A DNA stretch of 56,281 nt from Micrococcales bacterium (GTDB lineage Bacteria; Actinomycetota; Actinomycetes; Actinomycetales; Cellulomonadaceae): assembly GCA_009779195.1 (NCBI GenBank), contig WRET01000015.1:1-56281 (forward strand). The letters run 5' to 3'. Under the pieces are notes generated by a model. The model saw nothing but the letters and a program-made list of their open reading frames with translations, ran no database searches and had not been told where the DNA came from. The translations under genes were made by a program, and so were the position numbers. This document shows, piece after piece, positions 1 through 10,186 of the stretch (position 1 is the stretch's first letter; every line of letters starts with the position of its first letter).

Positions 1-2147
1 ATATCGCGGTGATCGAGCAGGCGTTCGTCGTCGCCGAACGTGCCCACCGCGGCCAGCTGCGCAAGAGCGGCGACCCGTACATCACCCACCCGATCTCGGT
101 GGCCACGATCCTGGCTGAGCTGGGCATGATGCCGTCGACCCTGGCTGCGGCCCTGCTGCACGACACGGTGGAAGACACCGACTACTCCCTGGGACAGCTG
201 AGCGAAGAGTTCGGCGAAGAGATAGCCATGCTCGTCGACGGGGTGACCAAGCTGGAGAAAGTCACCTACGGCGACGACGCCCAGGCCGAGACGGTCCGCA
301 AGATGGTCGTGGCCATGGCGCGCGATATCCGCGTGCTGGTCATCAAGCTGGCCGACCGGCTGCACAACTGCCGGACCCTGCAGCACGTGTCGACGTCGTC
401 CGCCGAACGCACCGCGCACGAGACGCTGCAGATCTACGCCCCTCTTGCCCACCGCCTCGGGATGAACACCATCAAGTGGGAGCTGGAGGACCTGTCCTTC
501 TCCACGCTGTACCCGAAGGTCTACGATGAGCTGGTGCACCTGGTCACCGAACGTGCTCCGGCTCGCGAGGAGTACCTGACCAAAGTGCGCGAAGAGGTCA
601 TCGGCGACCTGCGCACCGCCAAGATCAAAGCCCTGGTCACTGGTCGGCCCAAACACTATTACTCGATCTACCAGAAGATGATCGTGCGGGGCCGCGACTT
701 CGCCGACATCCACGACCTGGTCGGCGTGCGGGTGCTGGTCGACACGGTCCGCGACTGCTACGCAGCCCTGGGGGTGCTGCACGCGCACTGGAACCCGGTG
801 CCGGGCAGGTTCAAGGACTACATCGCGATGCCGAAGTTCAACCTCTACCAGTCGTTGCACACGACGGTGATCGGGCCGGACGGCAAACCGGTCGAGGTCC
901 AGATCCGCACGCACGACATGCACCGGCGTGCCGAGTACGGCGTCGCAGCGCACTGGAAGTACAAGGAGAACTCCAAGTCCACCCGGACCGAAGAGGTCGA
1001 CCTGCCCTCCGACATGGCCTGGTTGCGCCAGCTCGTGGACTGGCAGCGCGAGACCGCCGACCCCTCAGAGTTCTTGGACTCGCTGCGGTTCGAGATCGCG
1101 GGTTCGGAAGTCTACGTGTTCACACCCAAAGGCGATGTCGTCGCCTTGCCGCAGGAGTCCACCCCGGTGGACTTCGCCTACGCCGTGCACACCGAGGTCG
1201 GCCACCGGACGATGGGCGCACGGGTCAACGGACGTCTGGTGCCGCTGGACTCGGCGCTGGAGAACGGTGACGTCGTGGACGTGTTCACGTCCAAGTCCGA
1301 GACTGCCGGGCCCTCGCAGGACTGGCTGACGTTCGTCAAGAGCCCCCGGGCCCGTAACAAGATCCGCCAGTGGTTCTCCAAAGAACGCCGCGAAGAGGCT
1401 GTCGAACGCGGCAAGAGCGCCATGGCCAAGGCCATGCGCAAGCAGAACCTGCCGATCCAGCGGCTGCTGTCGCACGAGGCCCTGGTCACGCTGGCCCAGG
1501 AGATGCGTTACGTCGACGTCACCTCCCTGTACGCGGCGATCGGCGAGAACCAGGTCGCAGCGACCACTGTCGTGTCGCGCCTGGTGGCCTCCATCGGCGG
1601 CGAGCCGGCCAACGAAGAGGACCTCGCCGAGGTTGCCCGGCCAGGGCTGCAACGCAAGGCCCGTGAGGGTGCAGGGGTCACTGTCCACGGGCTGGACGAC
1701 GTGTGGGTGAAGCTGGCCAAATGCTGCACCCCTGTGCCCGGAGACCCGATCGTCGGGTATGTCACCCGCGGTTCAGGGGTCTCGGTGCACCGGATCGACT
1801 GCGTGAACATCGAGGGGCTGCGCCGCGAGCCTGACCGCATCGTGGATGTCGAGTGGGACCCCGACGACCCCCACCTGTTCTTGGTGCAGATCCAGGTCGA
1901 GGCGCTCGACCGTGCCCGGTTGCTCTCCGACGTCACCCGGGTGCTGTCGGACCACCACGTGAACATCTTGTCCGCAGCGGTCTCGACGTCCCGCGACCGT
2001 GTCGCCCTGTCGCGGTTCTTGTTCGAGATGGCTGAGCCGTCGCACCTGGCGTCAGTGCTCGACGCGGTCCGCAAGGTCGAAGGCGTGTACGACGTGTACC
2101 GCATCACCGGTGCCAAAGCGGCTGTCGAACCTGCGGTGCACGTGTGA
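1..2147 (+). CDS. rel: Bifunctional (p)ppGpp synthetase/hydrolase Rel (5' end cut by window)
   Basis: Makes and degrades the alarmone (p)ppGpp in the stringent response. The frame is open from base 1; the first possible start inside the window (GTG at 9) would remove the residues that normally precede the HD domain, so the gene begins upstream and about 712 residues are visible. Order: HD hydrolase domain with HDTVED near residue 51, synthetase domain, TGS domain, and a C-terminal ACT domain after the motif KCCTPVPGD. Motifs for both activities are present, so it should be a true bifunctional Rel. It converges on the minus-strand gene ending at 2162. A second, synthetase-only enzyme lies at 52229. 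Confidence 0.96.
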   Translation, partial: IAVIEQAFVVAERAHRGQLRKSGDPYITHPISVATILAELGMMPSTLAAALLHDTVEDTDYSLGQLSEEFGEEIAMLVDGVTKLEKVTYGDDAQAETVRKMVVAMARDIRVLVIKLADRLHNCRTLQHVSTSSAERTAHETLQIYAPLAHRLGMNTIKWELEDLSFSTLYPKVYDELVHLVTERAPAREEYLTKVREEVIGDLRTAKIKALVTGRPKHYYSIYQKMIVRGRDFADIHDLVGVRVLVDTVRDCYAALGVLHAHWNPVPGRFKDYIAMPKFNLYQSLHTTVIGPDGKPVEVQIRTHDMHRRAEYGVAAHWKYKENSKSTRTEEVDLPSDMAWLRQLVDWQRETADPSEFLDSLRFEIAGSEVYVFTPKGDVVALPQESTPVDFAYAVHTEVGHRTMGARVNGRLVPLDSALENGDVVDVFTSKSETAGPSQDWLTFVKSPRARNKIRQWFSKERREEAVERGKSAMAKAMRKQNLPIQRLLSHEALVTLAQEMRYVDVTSLYAAIGENQVAATTVVSRLVASIGGEPANEEDLAEVARPGLQRKAREGAGVTVHGLDDVWVKLAKCCTPVPGDPIVGYVTRGSGVSVHRIDCVNIEGLRREPDRIVDVEWDPDDPHLFLVQIQVEALDRARLLSDVTRVLSDHHVNILSAAVSTSRDRVALSRFLFEMAEPSHLASVLDAVRKVEGVYDVYRITGAKAAVEPAVHV

Positions 2148-2161
2148 GGGTCACTGTGGGG

Positions 2162-2725
2162 TCAGGGCACCAGCTGTGCCAGGAGACTGCGCGCCTGGCG
2201 TGAGCCGCGCTGGCTGGTGACGGCTGCCAGCGCGGACGCCGGGTCCGCGCCGGAGTCGCACAAGGCGACGAGGGTTGTCCAGAGATGGGCAGCGTCGGGG
2301 GCGAAGGCCAGGTCGAACAGGGTCCGGGTCACGGTCGTCACCGGGTGGCCGCCCACTGTCACGACGTCGGCCGCGGTCAAGGTTGCCTCGGTGCAGCGCC
2401 AGTCCAGCGACGGGTCGACACGGCGCCCTGGGGGGACCACCAGGTCGACACGGCCAGGTGCCACCCCACCCAGGTGCACCCAGGCCGCGCTGGTCCTGGC
2501 TACCACCGACCGTGCCGGTAACGGGCCGGGAAGGGCACAGGCACGGTGCTCGACATCCTCGGTGACGTCGGCGCGCAGGGCACAGCCGTCGGTGAGCCGT
2601 CGGTAGTGGCCGTCGGCGAGCAACCCCGCCCAGGTGTCAGGCGGGATATCGGCGCGGTACAGCAGCACAGGGGGAGATGGTGCGTCGTCGCCCAGGTCGT
2701 CGAGCACATCAGCGCAGGTGAACAT
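2162..2725 (-). CDS. AbiEi antitoxin-like protein (orphan)
   Basis: About 187 residues. It resembles the AbiEi-like proteins common in actinobacteria: a short N-terminal region, then a stretch reading ARTSAAWVHLGG, a VDLVVPP strand, and a C-terminal PVTTVTRTLFDLA motif close to the family's usual PVTTPxRTLLDLA. No AbiEii nucleotidyltransferase toxin gene is adjacent, so a toxin-antitoxin role is not supported. I chose the ATG at 2725, preceded by GAGGGT; another ATG lies at 2737, and an upstream GTG-type start would overlap hisS. Function unknown; possibly a regulator. It lies downstream of hisS across a strong hairpin. Confidence 0.6.
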   Translation of the reverse strand: MFTCADVLDDLGDDAPSPPVLLYRADIPPDTWAGLLADGHYRRLTDGCALRADVTEDVEHRACALPGPLPARSVVARTSAAWVHLGGVAPGRVDLVVPPGRRVDPSLDWRCTEATLTAADVVTVGGHPVTTVTRTLFDLAFAPDAAHLWTTLVALCDSGADPASALAAVTSQRGSRQARSLLAQLVP

Positions 2726-2745
2726 ACCCTCGAGCATGGCACAGC

Positions 2746-2773
2746 CCACAGGCCCCGCGTGGAGGGCCTGTGG
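2746..2773 (-). terminator. Hairpin after hisS
   Basis: A perfect 10-bp stem (arms 2746-2755 and 2764-2773) with an 8-nt loop sits six bases past the hisS stop codon, between hisS and the next minus-strand gene. There is no T-tract, which is usual for high-G+C actinobacterial terminators. It probably ends or reduces hisS transcription. Confidence 0.55.
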
Positions 2774-2778
2774 ATAAC

Positions 2779-4140
2779 TCAGCGGTCTGGTGCTGCAGGG
2801 ACGACCCGCGGCCACCAGTCGTCGGTGGGCGGGGTCCAGGTGTCCGGGTCGGCTGGCTGCTGGTCGCCGGAGCGGATGTCCTTGACCTCGTCGGTCTCGC
2901 CGGGGAACCAGACGTAGGGGATACCGCGGCGGTCAGCGTGGGCGATCTGCTTGCCGAACTTGGCCGCGGCGGGGGCGACCTCCACCGGCACACCACGCGA
3001 GCGCAGCGCCAGGGCGACCAGGTCCGAGGCGTCGCGGGTCTCTTCGGAGACGACCGCCACGAGCACTGCGGAGGGGACCGGCCGGGTGGCGGTGACCAGG
3101 TCCGCCGACAGCAGGCGCGACACCAGGCGGGTCACCCCGACCGACAGGCCCACACCGGGGAACGTGCGGGCGCCCTCGGAGGCCAGGGTGTCGTACCGGC
3201 CACCGGAGCAGATCGATCCGAGCTGTTCGTGGCCCACGAGCACCGTCTCGTACACCGACCCGGTGTAGTAGTCCAGGCCACGGGCGATCTTCAGGTCGGC
3301 GACCACCGTGCCAGGCGCACGGCGCGCAGCCGCTCCCACCAGTGCTGCCAGCTCGCCCAGGCCTGTGGTGAGCATCTCGTCGGCGACGCTGTGGCGTGCC
3401 GCCAGGGCGGCCACAGCGTCGGTCACCGACTCGTCGGCGCCACGCAGGTCAGCCAGCTCCAGGACGGCGGCGGCCTGCGCGGCGCTGGCTCCGGCCTCCG
3501 TGCCCAACAGCTCGGCGACGACGTCGGGCCCGACCTTGTCGAGCTTGTCCACCGCGCGCAGCACTGGTTCGACGTCGGCCAGGCCCATCCCACGTGCGAA
3601 CCCTTCGACGACACGCCGGTTGTTGACCAGGATCTGCACGGGTGGGACCCCGACGTCGCGCAGGGCGGCGAACGCGTCAGCGATCACCAGGGGGATCTCG
3701 ACCTCGACGTGGTACGGCAACGTCCCGTCGCCGACGATATCGACGTCTGCCTGGGTGAACTCGCGGAACCGACCGTCCTGCGGGCGCTCACCACGCCACA
3801 CCTTTTGCACCTGGTACCGCCGGAACGGGAACACCAGGCGCCCGGCGTTCTCCAGCACGTACCGGGCGAAGGGCACGGTGAGGTCGAAGTGCAGGCCAAG
3901 CCCCTCCTCACGGCGCTGTCCGGCCTCGGCTTGCTCGTGGAGGCGCCGCAGCACGTACACCTCTTTGGAGGTCTCGCCTTTGCGCAGCAGCTGGTCAAGG
4001 GGTTCGACGGACCGGGTCTCGATCCCGGCGAAGCCGTGCAGCTCGAAAGTGTGCCGCAGGACGTCGAGCACATGCTGTTCGACGAGCCGGCCGACCGGGA
4101 GCCATTCGGGGAAACCAGACAGGGGGCGGATACGTGCCAT
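2779..4140 (-). CDS. hisS: Histidine--tRNA ligase
   Basis: Charges tRNA-His with histidine (cytoplasmic class II aminoacyl-tRNA synthetase). 453 residues, in the family range. N-terminal class II motif region, motif 2 around RPQDGRFREFTQ, the histidine-binding signature ARGLDYYTGSVYE and SGGRYD, then a C-terminal anticodon-binding domain. The frame stays open far upstream to 4737 over the divergent cyclophilin gene, but homology begins at MARIRPLSGFPEW. The ATG at 4138-4140 with AGGA about nine bases upstream is therefore the start. Transcribed divergently from the cyclophilin gene. Confidence 0.96.
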   Translation of the reverse strand: MARIRPLSGFPEWLPVGRLVEQHVLDVLRHTFELHGFAGIETRSVEPLDQLLRKGETSKEVYVLRRLHEQAEAGQRREEGLGLHFDLTVPFARYVLENAGRLVFPFRRYQVQKVWRGERPQDGRFREFTQADVDIVGDGTLPYHVEVEIPLVIADAFAALRDVGVPPVQILVNNRRVVEGFARGMGLADVEPVLRAVDKLDKVGPDVVAELLGTEAGASAAQAAAVLELADLRGADESVTDAVAALAARHSVADEMLTTGLGELAALVGAAARRAPGTVVADLKIARGLDYYTGSVYETVLVGHEQLGSICSGGRYDTLASEGARTFPGVGLSVGVTRLVSRLLSADLVTATRPVPSAVLVAVVSEETRDASDLVALALRSRGVPVEVAPAAAKFGKQIAHADRRGIPYVWFPGETDEVKDIRSGDQQPADPDTWTPPTDDWWPRVVPAAPDR

Positions 4141-4287
4141 GGCTCGATCCTGCCACTTCCTGGCAGTGAGCCACGACGCGGGGTCGTGCGGCACACCGCA
4201 CCCGCTGGCTAGCGCACGGGCTGGTGAGACTAGACTGTGCCGGGGCCAGGACCTGACGCGGTCGTGAGCAGCAAGCGGAGGAGGACG

Positions 4288-5085
4288 GTGGGGAGCAAGA
4301 AAGCCCGCGAACGGGAGTACGCCCGTCGCCGGTACGCCAAGCAGGTTGTCCGCATGACCAAGGCGCAGCAGAAGCGTCGCCGAAACCAGATGGTCGGTCT
4401 CATCGCGGTGGGTGCGCTCTTGGCTGGTGCTCTCACCGTGGGGATTGTGGCGACCCGTACCAGCAACGCGCCGCCTGTGGCCGAGGCCTCTCCTCCGGAT
4501 GCGGTTGTCTGCCCACGGCCGACCCCCCTCGAGCTTTCTTTCGACGAAGCACCTGCCCCGGACGTGGCCGAGGCCCGGGTGTGGTCGGGCGCGATCGACC
4601 TGTGCCAGGACGGGATCTACGGCGACCCGGTCGCCGGGACGCTCCAGATCGAGCTCGACGGCCAGGCCGCTCCCCAGGCGGTGGCCAGCTTTGTCTTCCT
4701 CACCCAGGCGGGGTTCTTCAACGGGCTGACCTGTCACCGGCTGGCCACGGCGATCTCCGTCCTGCAGTGTGGCGACCCCGAAGGCACCGGGGGCGGCGGG
4801 CCCGGTTACAGCTTCGGGCCTGTCGAGAACGCGCCGGAAGGCGACCTCTACCCCGCCGGGACGATCGCCATGGCCCGTCAGTCAGGCAACGGAGAGTCGA
4901 TGGGGTCGCAGTTCTTCATCCTCTACGACGACGCCATGATCCCCTCGGACGAGGCTGGGGGGTACACAGTGTTCGGACATGTCACCTCCGGTCTTGAAGT
5001 CGTGCAGATGATCGCAGCGACGGGCACGGTAGGACAGGAGATGCCGGCCTCGCCCGTCACGATCCAGAAGGTGGAGACCCAGTGA
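4288..5085 (+). CDS. Membrane-anchored cyclophilin-type peptidyl-prolyl cis-trans isomerase
   Basis: About 265 residues. A basic N-terminus rich in Lys/Arg is followed by one membrane segment (MVGLIAVGALLAGALTVGIV), a short linker, and a cyclophilin domain with GFFNGLTCHR, GSQFFILY and YTVFGHV motifs. It would fold proteins outside the membrane by isomerising X-Pro bonds. Start choice: the GTG at 4288 follows a strong GGAGGAGG at 4277-4284. GTGs at 4237 and 4264 are in frame but have weaker sites. The stop overlaps the next start by four bases, so it is co-transcribed with the DUF349 gene. Confidence 0.88.
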   Translation: MGSKKAREREYARRRYAKQVVRMTKAQQKRRRNQMVGLIAVGALLAGALTVGIVATRTSNAPPVAEASPPDAVVCPRPTPLELSFDEAPAPDVAEARVWSGAIDLCQDGIYGDPVAGTLQIELDGQAAPQAVASFVFLTQAGFFNGLTCHRLATAISVLQCGDPEGTGGGGPGYSFGPVENAPEGDLYPAGTIAMARQSGNGESMGSQFFILYDDAMIPSDEAGGYTVFGHVTSGLEVVQMIAATGTVGQEMPASPVTIQKVETQ

Positions 5086-6866
5086 GCCAGACCCCGCCCC
5101 AGGACGAGGACCTTGCGGTAGCCGTCGAGACAACGACGTCCGACGTCGGGCCCAAGAGCGAACCGTCCGGCGAAGCCGCACCCGAGACGCAGGCCGACGA
5201 ACCTGCCGGGCCCGCAGACACCACCGACAGTGCCCAAAGCCCGGATGTCCAGAGCCTGGATGTCCAAAGCCCAGCTGACGAGGCTGGCGACAGTCCCAGC
5301 AGTGCTGGTGCCGACACCCCTGCTGACAGTCCCGCCGACGAGAGCCCCGCTGCTGACGAGAGCCCCGCCGACGAGAGCACAGCCGAGGACGGTGCTGACG
5401 GCAGCCCCGCTGGCGACAGCCCTGAGGTTTCCACGGCGGCCAGCGCTGGCGACGACGAGCCTGACGGCGCCAAACCCCGTAAGCCCCGGCCGACACCTGC
5501 TGCTATGGCCGGGCGCCCGGGCCCGCGTCCGGGTGCGCCGCGCCCTGGCGGCACGCGTCCAGGTCGCAGGCATGCTGCCCCCGTCCCGCCGCCGGTCGAC
5601 CCAGCCGCCTTCGCCCTCGCGGCGACGTTCGGAAGAGTGGCCGACGACGGCACGGTGTCCGTGGTGGAAGCAGCGGGGGAGCGGGTTGTCGGGCAGGTCC
5701 CCGGTGCCACTGGTGACGACGCCTTGACCTTGTACGTGCGCCGGTTCGTGGACCTGGACGCCAAGGTCACCTTGTTCTCCCAGCGGCTGAGCGCCACCGA
5801 CCTGTCGATCAAGGAGATCGACCAGACCCTCACCAAGCTGGCTGAAGAGCTCGCCGAACCGGCGGCTGTCGGTGACCTCGACGGTCTGCGAGCCCGTCTG
5901 GAGGCTCTGCACGAGATCGCCGAGACCCGCAGGCAGGCTGTCGAGGCTGAACGTGCCGCGGCGCGAGAGCAGGCTCTCGTCGAACGCACGGCCATCGTCG
6001 AGCAGGCTGAGAAGATCGCTGCCACCGACACCGAACGTATGCAGTGGCGCCCGGCCGGTGACCAGCTGCGCCAGCTGCTCGACGACTGGAAGAACGCCCA
6101 GCGCAGCGGTCCGCGGCTCGAACGTGCTGCCGAAGAGTCGCTGTGGAAACGTTTCAGCCACGCCCGCACGACTTTCGACCGTGAGCGCCGCCACCACTTC
6201 GCCCAGCTGGAGGCCCGCAACACCGAGGCCAAAGCCGCCAAAGAGGCGATCGTCACCGAGGCTGAGGGGCTGGCCACGAGCACCGACTGGGGGGTCACCG
6301 CTGGGGCCTACCGGGACCTCATGACCCGCTGGAAAGCCGTCGGGCGGGCCTCGCGCCAGGTCGACGACGCGCTGTGGGCCCGTTTCCGCACCGCCCAGGA
6401 GAAGTTCTTCGCTGCGCGCAACGCCCAGTCGGCGCAGGTCGACGCCGAGTTCCACGCGAACCTCGAGGTCAAGCTGTCCCTGCTCACCGAGGCCGAAGCC
6501 CTGCTGCCGGTCAAAGACCTCGCCGCGGCCAAAGCTGGGCTGCGCTCGGTCCAGGCCCGCTGGGAACAGGTCGGCAAAGTGCCGCGTGCTGACGTGCAGC
6601 GTGTCGAAGCCCGGATGCGCGCGGTGGAGACCGCTGTGCGCGACAGCGACGACGCCCACTGGCGGCGTACCAACCCCGAGACCCGCGCGCGGGCCGAAGG
6701 GATGGTCGCCCAGCTCTACGCGGCGATAGCCAGCCTGGAAGACGACCTGGCCACAGCCACTGCCGCAGGTGACGACCGCAAAGCCGCCGACGCCCGCACC
6801 GCGCTGGAGGCGCGCAAGGCGTGGCTGGCCCAGGCCGAGCAGGCCGCCCAAGACTCGCGCGGCTGA
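5082..6866 (+). CDS. DUF349 domain protein
   Basis: 594 residues starting at a GTG that overlaps the previous stop. The first ~170 residues are acidic, Ser/Pro/Ala/Asp-rich and low complexity, with imperfect repeats of the DESPA type, and then turn basic and Pro/Arg-rich. From about residue 230 the protein is helical and charged, with several copies of the DUF349 pattern (W..G....D..LW..F), e.g. MQWRPAGDQLRQLLDDW and RWKAVGRASRQVDDALW. DUF349 proteins are widespread in actinobacteria; their role is not established. Likely cytoplasmic and coiled-coil. Confidence 0.85.
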   Translation: MSQTPPQDEDLAVAVETTTSDVGPKSEPSGEAAPETQADEPAGPADTTDSAQSPDVQSLDVQSPADEAGDSPSSAGADTPADSPADESPAADESPADESTAEDGADGSPAGDSPEVSTAASAGDDEPDGAKPRKPRPTPAAMAGRPGPRPGAPRPGGTRPGRRHAAPVPPPVDPAAFALAATFGRVADDGTVSVVEAAGERVVGQVPGATGDDALTLYVRRFVDLDAKVTLFSQRLSATDLSIKEIDQTLTKLAEELAEPAAVGDLDGLRARLEALHEIAETRRQAVEAERAAAREQALVERTAIVEQAEKIAATDTERMQWRPAGDQLRQLLDDWKNAQRSGPRLERAAEESLWKRFSHARTTFDRERRHHFAQLEARNTEAKAAKEAIVTEAEGLATSTDWGVTAGAYRDLMTRWKAVGRASRQVDDALWARFRTAQEKFFAARNAQSAQVDAEFHANLEVKLSLLTEAEALLPVKDLAAAKAGLRSVQARWEQVGKVPRADVQRVEARMRAVETAVRDSDDAHWRRTNPETRARAEGMVAQLYAAIASLEDDLATATAAGDDRKAADARTALEARKAWLAQAEQAAQDSRG

Positions 6867-6905
6867 TCAGCCGATCAACGCGCCTGACCTACCGGAGGAT
6901 CCGTC

Positions 6906-8675
6906 GTGCTGCGCACCCACACCGCAGGTTCACTGCGTGCTGACCACATCGGCACCACCGTCACCCTCGCCGGGTGGGTGGACCGTCGTCGTGACCACGG
7001 TGGCGTGGCGTTCGTGGACCTGCGCGACGCTTCTGGTATCGCCCAGGTGGTGGTCCGTGACGAGCAGGTGGCCCATGGCCTGCGCGCCGAGTACGTGCTC
7101 CAGGTCACTGGCGAGGTGGCCCGCCGCCCTGAGGGCAACGAGAACCCGCAGCTGCCGACCGGTGAGGTCGAGCTCATGGCTGACGAGGTCGTCGTGCTCA
7201 ACGAGGCCGCCACCTTGCCGTTCCAGGTCTCGTCCGCCGTGGACGAACCCGTGGGGGAGGAAGCCCGGCTGCGCTACCGCTACCTGGACCTGCGCCGTCC
7301 CGGCCCGGCGCACGCCATGCGGTTGCGGGCCAAGGCCAACGCTGCAGCCCGGGCAGTGCTCGACGCCGAAGGTTTCGTCGAGGTGGAGACCCCGACCCTG
7401 ACCCGGTCCACCCCTGAGGGCGCCAGAGACTTCATCGTGCCGGCCCGTCTGGCACCCGGGTCGTGGTACGCCCTGCCACAAAGCCCCCAGCTGTTCAAAC
7501 AGCTGCTCATGGTTGCCGGGATGGAGCGGTACTACCAGATCGCGCGCTGCTACCGCGACGAGGACTTCCGCGCCGACCGGCAACCAGAGTTCACCCAGCT
7601 CGACATCGAGATGAGCTTTGTTGACCAGGACGACGTCATCGGCGTCGGCGAACGCGTCGTCACCGCGTTGTGGGCGCTGGTCGGCCACGAGATCGCCACA
7701 CCGATCGACCGTATGACCTACGCCGACGCCATGGCACGCTACGGCACCGACAAACCCGACCTGCGGTTCGGGTGCGAGCTGGTGGACCTCACCGAGTACT
7801 TCGCCGACACACCTTTCCGGGTGTTCCAGGCCCCGTACGTCGGTGCTGTCGTCCAGCCAGGCGGCGGGTCGACGCCCCGGCGCGGTTTCGACGCCTGGCA
7901 GGAGTGGGCCAAACAGCGTGGCGCCAAAGGCCTGGCGTATGTCACCGTCGCTGAGGACGGCACACTTGCCGGCCCGGTGGCCAAGAACCTGTCCGACGGC
8001 GAGCGTGAGGGCCTGGTCGAGGCGACAGGTGCCGCGCCCGGTGATGCGGTGTTCTTCGCCGCGGGCAAACCGTCTCAGGCCCGGGCCCTGCTCGGCGCAG
8101 CCCGTCTGGAGATCGGGCGGCGTGCAGACATGATCGACGACGACGCCTGGGCGTTCGTCTGGGTCGTCGACGCGCCCCTGTTCAAACCGACCGGTGAAGA
8201 CGACGACGTCGCTGTGGGCTCAGGTGCTTGGACGGCTGTCCACCACGCGTTCACCTCTCCTGCCCCGCAGTGGGCGGACCGGTTCGAGCAGTCCCCGGGC
8301 GAGGCGCTGGCCTACGCCTACGACTTGGTCTGCAACGGCAACGAGATCGGCGGAGGGTCGATCCGTATCCACCGCCGCGACATGCAAGAACGGGTGTTCT
8401 CCGTCATGGGTATCGCGCCGGACGAGGCCGCCGAGAAATTCGGCTTCCTCCTGAGCGCTTTTGCTTACGGGGCACCGCCGCACGGCGGGATCGCGTTCGG
8501 CTGGGACCGTGTCGTGACACTGCTGGCCGGTGGTCAGTCCATCCGCGACGTCATCGCCTTCCCCAAGTCTGGCGGCGGCTACGACCCCCTCACCGGTGCT
8601 CCCGCCCCCATCACCGCCGTGCAGCGCACAGAGGCCGGCGTCGATGCCAAACCGACCTCACTCGAGGGCGCCTAA
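6906..8675 (+). CDS. aspS: Aspartate--tRNA(Asp/Asn) ligase
   Basis: 589 residues, the size of bacterial-type AspRS. An N-terminal OB-fold anticodon-binding domain ([19 protein letters not shown]) precedes the class II core with [11 protein letters not shown], motif 2 [17 protein letters not shown], a bacterial insertion (GAD) domain, and motif 3 GGIAFGWDR. The GTG start at 6906 follows GGAGGATCC. As most actinobacteria use the amidotransferase route to Asn-tRNA, it may be non-discriminating; the sequence alone does not decide this. The stop codon runs straight into a 21-nt tandem repeat. Confidence 0.96.
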   Translation: MLRTHTAGSLRADHIGTTVTLAGWVDRRRDHGGVAFVDLRDASGIAQVVVRDEQVAHGLRAEYVLQVTGEVARRPEGNENPQLPTGEVELMADEVVVLNEAATLPFQVSSAVDEPVGEEARLRYRYLDLRRPGPAHAMRLRAKANAAARAVLDAEGFVEVETPTLTRSTPEGARDFIVPARLAPGSWYALPQSPQLFKQLLMVAGMERYYQIARCYRDEDFRADRQPEFTQLDIEMSFVDQDDVIGVGERVVTALWALVGHEIATPIDRMTYADAMARYGTDKPDLRFGCELVDLTEYFADTPFRVFQAPYVGAVVQPGGGSTPRRGFDAWQEWAKQRGAKGLAYVTVAEDGTLAGPVAKNLSDGEREGLVEATGAAPGDAVFFAAGKPSQARALLGAARLEIGRRADMIDDDAWAFVWVVDAPLFKPTGEDDDVAVGSGAWTAVHHAFTSPAPQWADRFEQSPGEALAYAYDLVCNGNEIGGGSIRIHRRDMQERVFSVMGIAPDEAAEKFGFLLSAFAYGAPPHGGIAFGWDRVVTLLAGGQSIRDVIAFPKSGGGYDPLTGAPAPITAVQRTEAGVDAKPTSLEGA

Positions 8676-8738
8676 CCCTGCTTGAGGGTGCGTATGCCCT
8701 GCTTGAGGGTGCGTGCGCCCTACTTGAGGGTGCGTAGC
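8655..8738. repeat. 21-nt tandem repeat across two converging gene ends
   Basis: Three near-identical 21-nt copies start at 8676, 8697 and 8718, each beginning CCCTGCTTGAGGGTGCGT or with one change. A fourth, more diverged copy is the last 20 bases of aspS (about 8660-8679, coding LEGA-stop). The third copy holds the last codons and stop of the minus-strand gene at 8720. Each unit has a short CCCT/AGGG stem. It may act as a two-way terminator or be a slippage expansion. Confidence 0.7.
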
Positions 8739-9997
8739 GCGCCGAACAGGCCCGCGAAGTTGCACACGGCGAACAGCGCGTACCACACGACGTTCGCCTT
8801 GACCACGATGATGAGGCCCTCGACGAGGTACTGGCTGCCGACCTCACCCATGATGACGACCGCGTCACCGGCCAGCGCCGCGACGACAAGGAAGACAGCC
8901 GACACAACACCGACGATGGCCAGACGCACGATCCCCTTGGTCGTGACGTCGCCAACCTTGCGGCGGAACAGCCACACAGCGCCGAACCCTGCCACGATGC
9001 CCGGAGCCACGAAGGCAAACCGTGGTATGCCGACGTTGTAGGACAGGTACGACACCGCGAAAGCCAGCACCATCCCCACGGGGACGGCCAGGAACGCCAG
9101 TGCGAAACCTTTGCGCATGTCAGAGGCGGACGGCTCGTTGGGGGCGTCCTGGGGACCAGCACCGGCTGACGGTTCGGGCTCTGGGTGACCCCATGCGGTG
9201 GACGGGCTCATGGCCCGCGAGCTGGGCCCTGGTGTGGACGGCGGGAGCGGGGGGATCTGCGGACCGGGTCCACCCCACCTCTGGCGCTGGGGGACCGCCG
9301 GGGCCGGTGCCGGACCACCAGCCGTCAGCTGTGCTTGGTGCCCCTGCTGCCCTGCGGTCGGTGTCATGTACCCGGCGGCTTGCGCCTGGTGCGCCTCGGC
9401 CTGCTGCTGGGCCTGGGCTTGCTGGGCTGCGAGCTGGGCTGCCCACTGCGCCTGGGTCAGCTGGGCCTGCTGGGTCTGCGACGCGGCTTGTTGCGCCCGG
9501 TGCTGGGCCGCGTGCTGCTGGGCCTGCCGTTGCGCTTGTTCCTGCTGGGCCGCGAGCTGTTGGGCCTGGCGTCGCGCTTGTTCCTGCTGGGCCGCGAGCT
9601 GTTGGGCCTGGCGTTGTGCTTGTTCCTGCTGGGCCGCGAGCTGTTGGGCCTGGCGTTGTGCTTGTTCTTGCTGGAGATGCCGCGCCAGGAGCTGCTGGGA
9701 CTGCGACATCGGCGACGATGCTGCCTGCTGCTGGGCCCACTGCGCCTGCTGGGCTTGCAGCTGCTGGGCTTGCAGCTGTTGGGCTTGCAGCTGTTGGGCT
9801 TGCATCTGCTGGGCTTGCAGCTGTTGGGCGTGTTGTTGGGCCGCGAGCTGGTGGGCTTGTTGTTCGTGGGCGGCGAAGGGCTGGGAGGCTGGTTGCTGGG
9901 GGTACCCCTGGGGTGGTTGCTGACCCGGGACTTCCCAGCCGGACCCGGCCGGCGGCCGTTGTGTGGGTGCCTGGGGCGTCGGGTAGGGGATGGACAA
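8720..9997 (-). CDS. Gln/Ala-repeat membrane protein of unknown function
   Basis: About 425 residues. The N-terminal half is Pro-rich, then almost entirely Gln and Ala: first 5-residue AQQLQ-type repeats, then 14-residue repeats of the type AQRQAQQLAAQQEQ. After a Pro-rich linker come four predicted membrane helices at the C-terminus, beginning GFALAFLAVPVGMVLAF. I chose the TTG at 9997 because AAAGGTGAGG lies five bases upstream; the in-frame GTG overlapping that site is the alternative. No catalytic motif recognised. The repeat should form a long cytoplasmic helix or disordered tail, possibly for self-association. Transcribed divergently from rarA. Confidence 0.75.
   Translation of the reverse strand: MSIPYPTPQAPTQRPPAGSGWEVPGQQPPQGYPQQPASQPFAAHEQQAHQLAAQQHAQQLQAQQMQAQQLQAQQLQAQQLQAQQAQWAQQQAASSPMSQSQQLLARHLQQEQAQRQAQQLAAQQEQAQRQAQQLAAQQEQARRQAQQLAAQQEQAQRQAQQHAAQHRAQQAASQTQQAQLTQAQWAAQLAAQQAQAQQQAEAHQAQAAGYMTPTAGQQGHQAQLTAGGPAPAPAVPQRQRWGGPGPQIPPLPPSTPGPSSRAMSPSTAWGHPEPEPSAGAGPQDAPNEPSASDMRKGFALAFLAVPVGMVLAFAVSYLSYNVGIPRFAFVAPGIVAGFGAVWLFRRKVGDVTTKGIVRLAIVGVVSAVFLVVAALAGDAVVIMGEVGSQYLVEGLIIVVKANVVWYALFAVCNFAGLFGALRTLK
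9490..9850. repeat. In-gene tandem repeats (42 nt and 15 nt)
   Basis: On the plus strand the unit GTTCCTGCTGGGCCGCGAGC with flanking bases recurs every 42 nt through about 9530-9680. A 15-nt unit of the type GGGCTTGCAGCTGTT recurs through about 9740-9825. They encode the 14- and 5-residue Gln/Ala repeats of the minus-strand gene. Copies are nearly identical in DNA, so the array is probably recent or kept uniform by slippage. Confidence 0.85.
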
Positions 9998-10186
9998 CGG
10001 CCTCACCTTTCTGGGTCGGGCTGCCGGGGGACAGCTGTGGTGCGTCCGGACCGGCACTGGCGTTCCATGTTTGTGCAGGTCATCTCCTGTGCCGTCTTTA
10101 TGAGACTGCTTTGGGGTGCACGCTTGCGACGGTAGCAGCCGTTTCCTGGTGGTTGGAGCCCTTTTCTGCACGGATCCAGACACAAT

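Noticed and set aside
8676..8738. Extension of AspRS into ALLEGA repeats
   Set aside because: The aspS stop TAA at 8673-8675 comes before the repeats; the ALLEGA reading is in a different frame.
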